A stretch of 64,000 nucleotides of DNA from Oscillatoria sp. FACHB-1407 (lineage in GTDB: Bacteria > Cyanobacteriota > Cyanobacteriia > Elainellales > Elainellaceae): the NCBI RefSeq assembly GCF_014697545.1, contig NZ_JACJSA010000018.1:62001-126000 (forward strand). The letters are read 5' to 3'. Every line of letters starts with the position of its first letter. Position 1 is the first letter of the stretch. The position numbers and the translations under genes were made by a program. The notes below the pieces were generated by a model. It saw only the letters and a list, made by a program, of their open reading frames with translations. It searched no databases and had not been told where the DNA came from. Below are positions 1 to 7,810 of the stretch, in pieces.

Positions 1-1
1 T

Positions 2-202
2 GGTCCCTGTTGCCGGGAGTGGTATCCCTGTACAGTAGTGGCGATCGCAGAGGAAACATTCGATGCCGCCACTGAAGACTCCGACCAAGATGACTCCAGC
101 CTATCTACAAGCTGTACTGTCCGGTTTGACAACGGCAGCGAGTATGAGATTCAAGCCATCTATAGCTGGAACCAATATCAGTGGCGTTGGGCAAGCGCAT
201 GA
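2..202 (+). CDS. C-terminal end of an unidentified protein (5' end outside window)
   Basis: One plus-strand frame is open from the first bases of the window to a TGA at 200-202, while the other two forward frames are interrupted. The last residues (FDNGSEYEIQAIYSWNQYQW, then RWASA) look like ordinary coding sequence. The first dozen codons (rich in Cys, Pro and Arg) look less natural, so the gene could begin inside the window or carry a frame change. I do not recognise the family. The gene ends 80 bases before the stop of the convergent aroE gene. Confidence 0.4.
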   Translation, partial: GPCCREWYPCTVVAIAEETFDAATEDSDQDDSSLSTSCTVRFDNGSEYEIQAIYSWNQYQWRWASA

Positions 203-282
203 GATGACAGGGGTTATCGGGTGGAGGGGCTTCACTGACTGATGCAGACTCGTACCCTACGATGTTCCTCTCGTCCAGACTC

Positions 283-1146
283 CTACTTTCCCTGAAGTTG
301 CTCCAACAGGGATTGCCGCATCGTGTCCACAGGGACGGGTTGCTGCAACCACAATTCCAGAGCGGCGGCTCCCTGTTGCACCAACATCTCTAGCCCATCA
401 CAGGCGATCGCCCCCCTTGATTGAGCCAGTTGCAAAAATTGGGTAGGGCGTGGAGTGTAGATCAGGTCATAGGCGATCGCCCCTGGTTGCAGCGATTCGA
501 TCTCGGCCTGACTTAGCGGTGTCTCCTCTACCTTGGGATGCATCCCAATGGGGGTAGTGTTCACGACCAGACTGGCTTGAGGCAGCAGAACGGGCAACTC
601 ACTCCAGGGATAAACCGAGAGTCGCGGCACCAGAGTAGAGTCTTGCCAACTGGCATGAAACGCTTCTAATTTCTTGGGATCACGCCCCACAACCCAAGTA
701 TCAGCGCACCCCAACTGAGCACACCCCGCTACGACTGCCCTGGCAGAGCCGCCGTTGCCCAAGACCAGGGCGATCGCCCCTTGCCAATCCCGATTCATCG
801 CCTTGAGGGGAGCCATAAACCCAATCACATCTGTATTGGTGCCCCACCATCCCTGATCTGTCCAGGCAACGGTGTTGACTGCACCAATCACCTGCGCCAC
901 CTCCGAGATTCCGCTCAACAGGGGCATCACCGTCTGCTTGTGGGGAATCGTCACGTTAAACCCCTGCACCCCGATCGCTTGAAATCCGGCGATCGCTGGC
1001 TTGAGCTGATCAGGAGCAACCGGGAAGGGGAGGTAGATGTAATCGGCTCCCAGTTGGGCGATCGCTGCATTGTGCATGACTGGCGATAGGGAATGTGCCA
1101 CCGGATAACCCACCACCCCCAGCAATTTTGTCGTTCCCAAAATCAT
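283..1146 (-). CDS. aroE: shikimate dehydrogenase (NADP+)
   Basis: This enzyme reduces 3-dehydroshikimate to shikimate in the aromatic amino-acid pathway in the cytoplasm. The 287-residue length is normal for the family. The substrate-binding start GYPVAHSLSP is present near residue 13, NVTIPHK carries the catalytic Lys near residue 69, and the NTD motif follows near residue 104. The nucleotide-binding glycine loop GNGGSARAV lies near residue 130. The C-terminal glutamine-rich helix is typical of AroE. The gene is divergent from the downstream kinase gene, with 260 bases between them, and appears to be a single-gene unit. Confidence 0.97.
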   Translation of the reverse strand: MILGTTKLLGVVGYPVAHSLSPVMHNAAIAQLGADYIYLPFPVAPDQLKPAIAGFQAIGVQGFNVTIPHKQTVMPLLSGISEVAQVIGAVNTVAWTDQGWWGTNTDVIGFMAPLKAMNRDWQGAIALVLGNGGSARAVVAGCAQLGCADTWVVGRDPKKLEAFHASWQDSTLVPRLSVYPWSELPVLLPQASLVVNTTPIGMHPKVEETPLSQAEIESLQPGAIAYDLIYTPRPTQFLQLAQSRGAIACDGLEMLVQQGAAALELWLQQPVPVDTMRQSLLEQLQGK

Positions 1147-1406
1147 AGATTAGTCGTTCTAAACATCACAGACATACCACTGCCCATAGGCTTAAATAAA
1201 AGTGGGAGATTGATAGTCTTGACCTGATCAGGATTTAGTAAAGCTATATAGATTTAGTAGGGCTATATAAGTGTTAGGGTGAGCGCAAGCATAAATCATC
1301 AACACGGGATAGACTAGATCTCTCAAACAGATATCTTACTACTCGTCGTTTGCTTGGGCTTCTTTGACTTCCATCTGGAATGAGGTGTCAGACCCCCTAG
1401 AGTTGT

Positions 1407-3617
1407 GTGTCAAAATCAGTAAACGATGCATATTCAGTTACCATGCTGGGAACGTTGCTAGGTGGGCGATATAAAATTACTGCGATTTTAGGAGCTGGCG
1501 GCTTTGGTCAGACCTATATGGCAGAAGATACCGAACGTCCAGGCAACCCTCTCTGTGTGGTCAAGCAGTTTAAGCCAGCCAGCCAGGATTCGCGGTTTTT
1601 AGAAGTTGCTCGTCGTCTGTTTCACACGGAGGTTGAAACCCTGCGACGGTTGGGGCAGCACGATCGCATCCCAGAGCTGTACGGTTTTTTTGAGGAAGAC
1701 CAGGAGTTTTATCTGGCGCAGGAATTTATTGATGGCACGCCCCTCAGCGACGAGTTTATTCGCAATGGACGGTTGAGCGAGGCAGATATTATCGAGTTGC
1801 TCAAAGATGTGTTGGCAACGCTGGAGTTCGTCCACACCAATCGAGTGATTCACCGCGATATCAAACCTGCCAACCTGATTCGCCGCAAGAGTGACGGCAA
1901 GATTGTCCTGATTGACTTTGGGGCAGTTAAAGAAATTCAGACGCAACTGGTTGGTGAATCAGGGCAAAGTAGCTTTACTGTTGGGATCGGTACTCAGGGC
2001 TACACTCCAGCAGAACAGTTGGCAGGCAAACCCCGGTTTTGTAGCGACATTTATGCACTGGGAATCACGGCAATTCAAGGGCTAACCGGGTTACAACCTT
2101 CGCAACTGGGCGAAGACCCCGATGACTCGGAGCTAATGTGGCGAGAGCATGTCACGATCAGCCCCGGATTAGAATTCATCCTTGATCGTATGGTGCGCTA
2201 CCACTACAGCCAGCGTTACCAATCGGCAGCAGATGTGCTCACGGCACTCCAACGCATGTCAGAACTGCCCACTGACATTACCCAGGTTTCTCCATCACTC
2301 TTGCTGCCAGAGGCACTCCTGCGACAAGAAACGTTTCTTGACTCGCCATACGATTGGCGGAGCAAACTTAAACAGGGACTAAAAGTTGTGGCGATCGCCA
2401 GTGTTGCGATCGGTGGCTTAGTGTTGGGTATGCGGCAGTTGGGTGGACTGCAAGGGCTAGAGTTGGCAGCCTATGACCAGATGGTGCGTCTGCGCCCAGA
2501 ATTGGCAGTTGACCCTCGCTTGCTGATTGTTGAGATTTCAGAACCCGATTTGCGAACCTTGCAACGAGCAACCCCCTCTGATGAGGATGTCGCCAAAGTG
2601 TTGGCAAACCTGCAAGAACATGAGCCACGAGTCATCGGCTTAGACCTTTATCGCGATCTGCCCCAAGACCCCGGACGTGAGCAGCTTTTGGCTCAATTAG
2701 AGCCACCCAACGTCATCGCCATTACGAATCTGGGCAATCCCCCTAATTCTGACAAAGTACCGCCTCCACCCGGTGTCCCCCCAGAGCGGGTCGGCTTCAA
2801 CGATATTCCGATTGACCCCGATGGCATTGTCCGTCGCAACCTGTTATTTGCCAGCATTGATGGCACCGTCTATCACTCGTTTGCGCTACGTCTGGCGTTG
2901 TCCTACCTGGAAAAAGACAACATTCTACCGCGCAACAGTCGTCAAAACCCAGACTACATCGAGGTTAACAACGTCACATTTCCTATCCTGCAACCCAATG
3001 ATGGCAGCTATCAAGGAGTGGATAGCGCGGGCTATCAAATCTTGCTGAACTATCGCGCATCGCAGGTTGCGCAACAGGTTTCGTTTACCGATGTCCTGGC
3101 AGGGAACATTGATCCTGATTTGGTGCGAGATAAGGTGGTGTTGATCGGCACAACCGCCCAAAGTAGCCGCGATGTGTTTGGCACACCCTACAGTGCTGGG
3201 CAGGAACAAGAGTTCAAGATGGCTGGGGTGGTGGTTCATGCTCAGATGGTGAGCCAACTGCTGAGTACTGTGTTAGACGGCAGACCTCTAGTCTGGTTTT
3301 TTCCAGACTGGCTAGAGGGTGTGTGGATCGTCGGTTGGGCAGTGGTTGGCGGCAGTCTTGCCTGGTGGATGCGTCATCCCGTGTTATTAGCGACCAACAG
3401 TGCTGCATTGTTGGTGGTGTTAACGGGTGGTGGGATGCTACTGTTTTTGAATCACACTTGGGTGCCTGTCGTGGCTCCGGCGATCGCCTTTATTGCCACG
3501 AATGCGGCTGTGACTGCCTATCGTTCTCACCGGACTCAACAAGAAAAACAGGTCTTAACCCAAATGTTTTGGAAAGATCGTCCGATGGGAAGCCTCAGTC
3601 GTCCTAATCAAAAATAG
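1407..3617 (+). CDS. serine/threonine protein kinase with C-terminal CHASE2 sensor
   Basis: This is a membrane-bound eukaryotic-type kinase of 736 residues. The kinase domain covers about residues 24-290, with glycine loop GAGGFGQTY, catalytic HRDIKPANL, the DFG motif in LIDFGAVK, and PAEQ in the activation segment. A transmembrane segment near 325-345 is followed by a CHASE2 extracytoplasmic domain (about 345-640), then three hydrophobic segments and a short basic tail. The kinase therefore lies in front of its sensor. The reading frame opens at a GTG at 1407 without a clear ribosome site. An ATG at 1443 (MLGTLLGGRYK) is an equally good start. Only 5 bases separate it from the helicase gene, so the two are probably cotranscribed. 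The same sensor type recurs in the diguanylate cyclase ending at 7807. Confidence 0.93.
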   Translation: MSKSVNDAYSVTMLGTLLGGRYKITAILGAGGFGQTYMAEDTERPGNPLCVVKQFKPASQDSRFLEVARRLFHTEVETLRRLGQHDRIPELYGFFEEDQEFYLAQEFIDGTPLSDEFIRNGRLSEADIIELLKDVLATLEFVHTNRVIHRDIKPANLIRRKSDGKIVLIDFGAVKEIQTQLVGESGQSSFTVGIGTQGYTPAEQLAGKPRFCSDIYALGITAIQGLTGLQPSQLGEDPDDSELMWREHVTISPGLEFILDRMVRYHYSQRYQSAADVLTALQRMSELPTDITQVSPSLLLPEALLRQETFLDSPYDWRSKLKQGLKVVAIASVAIGGLVLGMRQLGGLQGLELAAYDQMVRLRPELAVDPRLLIVEISEPDLRTLQRATPSDEDVAKVLANLQEHEPRVIGLDLYRDLPQDPGREQLLAQLEPPNVIAITNLGNPPNSDKVPPPPGVPPERVGFNDIPIDPDGIVRRNLLFASIDGTVYHSFALRLALSYLEKDNILPRNSRQNPDYIEVNNVTFPILQPNDGSYQGVDSAGYQILLNYRASQVAQQVSFTDVLAGNIDPDLVRDKVVLIGTTAQSSRDVFGTPYSAGQEQEFKMAGVVVHAQMVSQLLSTVLDGRPLVWFFPDWLEGVWIVGWAVVGGSLAWWMRHPVLLATNSAALLVVLTGGGMLLFLNHTWVPVVAPAIAFIATNAAVTAYRSHRTQQEKQVLTQMFWKDRPMGSLSRPNQK

Positions 3618-3622
3618 AGGGA

Positions 3623-4945
3623 ATGATGGCGATTCCCACGGTACTTCCTGGCATTACGTTAAGTCGGCAACAGCGTAAAGTGTTGCGGCAACTGGAGAAG
3701 TTTACGCGCAGCCGAGAGAAACTGTATCTGCTGACGGGCTATGCCGGAACGGGTAAAACGACGTTGCTGCAAGCCTTGATCAAACGAATGCGCGATCGCG
3801 ACGATTTCCGCAAAGTCGTCTTTACTGCCTTTAGCAACAAAGCCACTAAGGTTTTAGAGCGCATGTCTGACCAGTGGGATCTGGACATTGACTGTATGAC
3901 CTGTTGCAAGCTGTTGGGGTTGCGTCCCGACATCGACACTACCACGGGCAAACAGGTCTTTCGAGTCGATCGCACCGGAGAGAACCACTTCGATCGCTAT
4001 CGTCTGGTGGTCGTAGACGAAGCCTCCATGATCAACGCCGAAATGTGGGAACTGTTGACCACTGCCGTATCGACTCTGACCCAGCAAACCCAGATTCTCT
4101 TTGTAGGCGATATTGCTCAGTTACCTCCGGTCAACGAACCCGAATCAAACGTCTTTACCCAGATCTACAACCGCTCAGATTTGACGGAGGTGATGCGCTA
4201 TGGGGGAGCGATCGCCCTACTGGCTGAAGCCATTCGTAACAACCTCACCGCCCCACAACTTCCCCCCTTTACTACAGACACCAATGGCGATCGCACGGAG
4301 GGCACCTTCTGCGTCTCTCCAACCGAGTGGGAACGGCTGTTGATTAAAGCCTTTCAGAGTGAATCGTACCAGAGTGACCCCGATTACGTTAGGGCAGTTG
4401 CCTACACCAACAACCGGGTCAATGCTCTCAACCAGCGCATTCGAGAGGCTATCTATGGCGCGCGATCTCCCGGAGATACCCACAAGGGGTCGCCCCGTTT
4501 TGTCCCCGGAGAGCGACTCGTTGCCAGTAACCCCTACATGATTCAAGAAAGCGTGATTTTGCAAACCTCCAGTGAGTGTGAGGTGATCGATGTTCATCCG
4601 GGGCAACAGGGCAGTTGGGCAGTCTGGTTTTTGCATGTCCTGACGGATGAGGGAAAGTATCGCGATATCACTGTCCTCCATGAAAGCAGCCAGTCCCAAT
4701 TTCAGAAACTCCTGGAGGTTTACGCCAGTGAAAAGCGATGGCAGGAGTTTTGGGAATTGAAAAATCTCTTTGCTGATTTGAATTACGCCTATTGCCTCAC
4801 CATTCACAAATCACAAGGCTCAACCTTCCAGAATGTGTTTGTCGATGTGCGGAATGCTCTGATTAACCGCAATATCCGCGAACGCAATCAATTGCTCTAT
4901 GTCGCGGTCACTCGTGCAGCTAAACGGCTCTTTGTCTGTCTATAG
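3623..4945 (+). CDS. RecD-like ATP-dependent DNA helicase (UvrD/RecD superfamily 1)
   Basis: This 440-residue protein has the full set of superfamily 1B helicase motifs. Walker A is GYAGTGKTT near residue 39, motif II is VVVDEASM, motif III is FVGDIAQLPPV, TIHKSQGSTF marks the UvrD_C_2 region near the C-terminus, and YVAVTRA is motif VI. It should unwind DNA 5' to 3' in repair or recombination. It is shorter than RecD proper and lacks RecB/RecC neighbours, so it is a stand-alone RecD-like enzyme. The AGAGGGA ribosome site overlaps the stop codon of the upstream kinase gene, indicating coupling. The start may be either of two consecutive ATG codons. Confidence 0.92.
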   Translation: MMAIPTVLPGITLSRQQRKVLRQLEKFTRSREKLYLLTGYAGTGKTTLLQALIKRMRDRDDFRKVVFTAFSNKATKVLERMSDQWDLDIDCMTCCKLLGLRPDIDTTTGKQVFRVDRTGENHFDRYRLVVVDEASMINAEMWELLTTAVSTLTQQTQILFVGDIAQLPPVNEPESNVFTQIYNRSDLTEVMRYGGAIALLAEAIRNNLTAPQLPPFTTDTNGDRTEGTFCVSPTEWERLLIKAFQSESYQSDPDYVRAVAYTNNRVNALNQRIREAIYGARSPGDTHKGSPRFVPGERLVASNPYMIQESVILQTSSECEVIDVHPGQQGSWAVWFLHVLTDEGKYRDITVLHESSQSQFQKLLEVYASEKRWQEFWELKNLFADLNYAYCLTIHKSQGSTFQNVFVDVRNALINRNIRERNQLLYVAVTRAAKRLFVCL

Positions 4946-4987
4946 CAGCCGAGGGGTTAGTTAGGCTGGATGACACAACGCACTGTT

Positions 4988-5033
4988 CTACCCCCTTACT
5001 CCCCACTCTCCACTCCCATTCCCCACTCTCTGG
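4988..5033. repeat. heptamer-type intergenic repeat (CCCCACT family)
   Basis: Degenerate tandem copies of CCCCACTC/CTCCACT-like 7-mers lie between the helicase gene and the next gene. This is the complement of the GGGGAGT family seen at 30770-30868. Such short tandem repeats are typical of cyanobacterial intergenic DNA. No function is evident. Confidence 0.6.
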
Positions 5034-5134
5034 TTACAAAAAGTGCAACTCCACCCCAATCATCCTAAACGTTAAATATCGTCTAGAGAAATAGGTTCAC
5101 ATTAGGCGTTTTAGAGCGTTGAAGGAGGATGGCT

Positions 5135-6535
5135 ATGAAGATGAATTTTGAGCAATTTTGGGTTCTGTTGATCTTGGGTTTGTCAGTTGCGTTCGTCACG
5201 GCGACAGATGCGATCGCTAGCACTCCCCCCAGACTCCCCTCCGGTGAGAGGACACCCGCTGAGATAGACCCTGACCTGCAATATCAGGAGGTGATTCGCC
5301 GCACAGTTGGGATGATTCATAACCCGGAGGCGATCGCCCTGGCAGAACGGGCAGAACTGAACATCCTTGATGTGACCTGGGAGGACACAGCACGCTACTA
5401 CAACTCAGCGGTAGGACCCAACATCAGTGATCTGACCATTCAGGTGCAGCACCGTGACCCCACTACGGATGCCCTGCGCTTGCATCTGATGCCCGTGATC
5501 CGCCACCCCAACTTCTCCGACAGAACGGCAGATATCCCCCTCGATCGCTTCTTTCTCCTGGTGGGCAATGAGCAAGGTGACGACCTGCGGCGCGTGTCGT
5601 TGCGTGAGTTTTTGGGGAATATGCGGCAATACCTCAGCGAACCGGATTCATGGGGAGGACGAGAGCGATCGCTGTTAGCCGACCGGGATACCCATGTGCT
5701 AGTGAGTGCCCAAGCCTGCTTTTTGCCTGTGCCTCAAGGGGGCATTGCTAAATTCAACCCAGTCTTATTCAACTATCAATCCTCAGCGGGCAATCCAGCC
5801 GTATTGACGATTTTGGCCACCCGTGAGGGCACTAGCGTCACGATTATCGACAACCAACGCGACGCTTTTGAAGCAGGTGCAACCTGGGGGCAACGCCTGT
5901 TTTTTAACCAAAATGGGGAACGTGCCAGTCTGACAGGTCAACGCATCAGCGATTTTCGCCAGACTGAGGAAGGAAGCAACACTGCACCGCCACTGCCAAC
6001 TGCCGATGATCAGAGCGGGTTGAATATGGTGATGCTGATTCAAGTGCCTCTACGGCATCGAGAACCGGAATATCGGCAGGGTGCAATATTGGGTGCTGAT
6101 GTCATGATGGCTCCAGCGGCTCCAATGGGGGCTGCCAGTCGCAGTGATGTCGAAGAGGCTGTGATTGGGCATGGCGAACTGGAGGGACCCTTTACTGAAG
6201 TTGATGGGTTGCCTATCGAACGCGACCCTCGTTATCCGATTCGCGTGACGGTGCAGTTCTACAAAGCAACCAGTAATGGCGTCGTCTCAGCCACTGACAT
6301 CCAACAAATTCGTCAGCAAATTGCACGGGTGTATGACGATGCCGACTATGTTGGCAGTCTGGTGGTGGATGGGGCTAGCGATCGCCCAACAGAGTACGAC
6401 GGCCCCCATGAGGAGCCAAGTGACTGGTGGCAGGAGTTTTGGCAACGATATGAGCAAAACACGGGGCGATCGCGGACGGAAGCCCTTGAGCTGTTTCGCT
6501 GGTTAAGAGGAGAGAGCGATCGCCGGGGTGAATAA
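5135..6535 (+). CDS. exported protein of unknown function
   Basis: The 466-residue product starts with a signal peptide: a short basic N-terminus, a hydrophobic stretch ending near ATDAIAS, then a Pro-rich mature start. I recognise no catalytic motif. The mature part is acidic and looks globular, with several beta-rich stretches in the middle (residues 180-260) and a charged, Trp-containing C-terminus. The ATG at 5129 directly abuts the strong AGGAGG ribosome site, whereas the ATG at 5135 (MKMNFEQ) has a 6-base spacing, so I prefer the latter. It lies between the helicase gene and the propeller gene on the same strand but with gaps of over 100 bases, so cotranscription is uncertain. Confidence 0.8.
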   Translation: MKMNFEQFWVLLILGLSVAFVTATDAIASTPPRLPSGERTPAEIDPDLQYQEVIRRTVGMIHNPEAIALAERAELNILDVTWEDTARYYNSAVGPNISDLTIQVQHRDPTTDALRLHLMPVIRHPNFSDRTADIPLDRFFLLVGNEQGDDLRRVSLREFLGNMRQYLSEPDSWGGRERSLLADRDTHVLVSAQACFLPVPQGGIAKFNPVLFNYQSSAGNPAVLTILATREGTSVTIIDNQRDAFEAGATWGQRLFFNQNGERASLTGQRISDFRQTEEGSNTAPPLPTADDQSGLNMVMLIQVPLRHREPEYRQGAILGADVMMAPAAPMGAASRSDVEEAVIGHGELEGPFTEVDGLPIERDPRYPIRVTVQFYKATSNGVVSATDIQQIRQQIARVYDDADYVGSLVVDGASDRPTEYDGPHEEPSDWWQEFWQRYEQNTGRSRTEALELFRWLRGESDRRGE

Positions 6536-6646
6536 CAGTTGCAGCTCTACATCTAGAGCCCACAGATGGAGTATGCTGATGCACATAGAAAAATCAGACC
6601 GTTTCGAGCATCGGTCAACAATCGGTTCTGTGATTAGCATTTATTC

Positions 6647-7810
6647 GTGTGCAGCATGGTTACTGTGGCATCTCGATTGCGTATTCCCCGTCGCTTACCA
6701 ACCACTATCCTTAGTGGGTTCAGTGCGTTTGTAGGGGTAGTTGTCCTCCCATCGCACCTGACCCTGGCATCGATTCCCATTCCGTCGGAGTCTCTACAAC
6801 TCGCGCAATCGAGCGAGGCTGACGAGTCTGTGGTGCCCGTCTATGAGCTTACCCCTCCCACAATGCAGCCCGCAGCGCAACCAGACAGGATGCAACCAAA
6901 CGCGGTGTTAGACCATCCCAGTGTCCCATCCACTACCGATGAATACTGGGTCAGTGGTTTGTATCGCGATAACGCTGGTAACTTGTGGGTTGCCTCATGG
7001 CAAGGGTTAGCCTGCATTGACCCCAACACAGGGCAAATTTTAAGTCGATTTGTGATTGAAAACAGCACCATTGATGCGATCGCCCAAGATCAGAGCCAAC
7101 ACATTTGGATCGGAGCTTACGATGGCTTAAGGCGAATTGACCCCAATACAGGCATCATCACTCCCCAACCCCTGTCGCTGCCTTCTGAGCATGTTCTGTC
7201 TCTGTTAGTCGATCGGCGAGGGTTACTGTGGGTAGGGACAGACTTCGGCTTAGCCTTGGTCAATCCAGAACAAGGCACCTTAGTCACAACCCTCCAAACG
7301 TTGCCGGGGGGCACCGCCAGCACACTAGTCCTCGATGGAGAAGGACACCTCTGGGTAGGAACAATCAACGGCTTAGTGCGGATTAATACCGCCAGTGCCT
7401 TAGTCATGAGCCAGATGACTCAACTTCCGGGGCAAATTGTGCAAGCCCTCGCTGTCAGCCCAGACAATGCCCTGTGGGTTGGTACACCAGCAGGCTTACT
7501 GGTGGTCGATCCAACCACCAATACGGTGGTTCGTAACGTCACCCAATTTCGAGGACGCAGCGTCACCTCCATTCAGTTCGATCGCAGCAATAGCCTATGG
7601 GTCGGCACTGAGAATGGGCTGTTTCGGGTCAACCAAAATAATGGTGCCATCATCAGCCAGACCATTGATCTGCCCTCCAGTCAGGTTCTAGATATCATTC
7701 CTGATACGGGAAACAAAGTCTGGGTTGGCACGACAGAGGGGCTAGCGTGGATCAGCCAAACGACCGGAGTGACGCGATCGCACCTTGCCTTTAGCCGTCG
7801 CAACTTCTAA
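6647..7810 (+). CDS. secreted two-component-regulator-type beta-propeller protein (7 blades)
   Basis: The protein has a hydrophobic signal segment (about residues 15-45) followed by a linker. Seven repeats of about 40 residues then follow, each with the signature LWVGT..GL..I/V (first LWVASWQGL, last VWVGTTEGL). This is the reg_prop (two-component regulator propeller) repeat usually found in the periplasmic sensor part of hybrid histidine kinases. Here no kinase, membrane anchor or other output domain follows, so the propeller is stand-alone and probably extracytoplasmic. The GTG at 6647 or the ATG at 6656 may be the start. Its stop codon overlaps by 4 bases the stop of the convergent diguanylate cyclase gene, which suggests expression of the two could interfere. 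Confidence 0.85.
   Translation: MCSMVTVASRLRIPRRLPTTILSGFSAFVGVVVLPSHLTLASIPIPSESLQLAQSSEADESVVPVYELTPPTMQPAAQPDRMQPNAVLDHPSVPSTTDEYWVSGLYRDNAGNLWVASWQGLACIDPNTGQILSRFVIENSTIDAIAQDQSQHIWIGAYDGLRRIDPNTGIITPQPLSLPSEHVLSLLVDRRGLLWVGTDFGLALVNPEQGTLVTTLQTLPGGTASTLVLDGEGHLWVGTINGLVRINTASALVMSQMTQLPGQIVQALAVSPDNALWVGTPAGLLVVDPTTNTVVRNVTQFRGRSVTSIQFDRSNSLWVGTENGLFRVNQNNGAIISQTIDLPSSQVLDIIPDTGNKVWVGTTEGLAWISQTTGVTRSHLAFSRRNF

Noticed and set aside
4217-4807. 196-residue minus-strand open frame
   Set aside because: It is antisense to the helicase gene, whose motifs are unambiguous.
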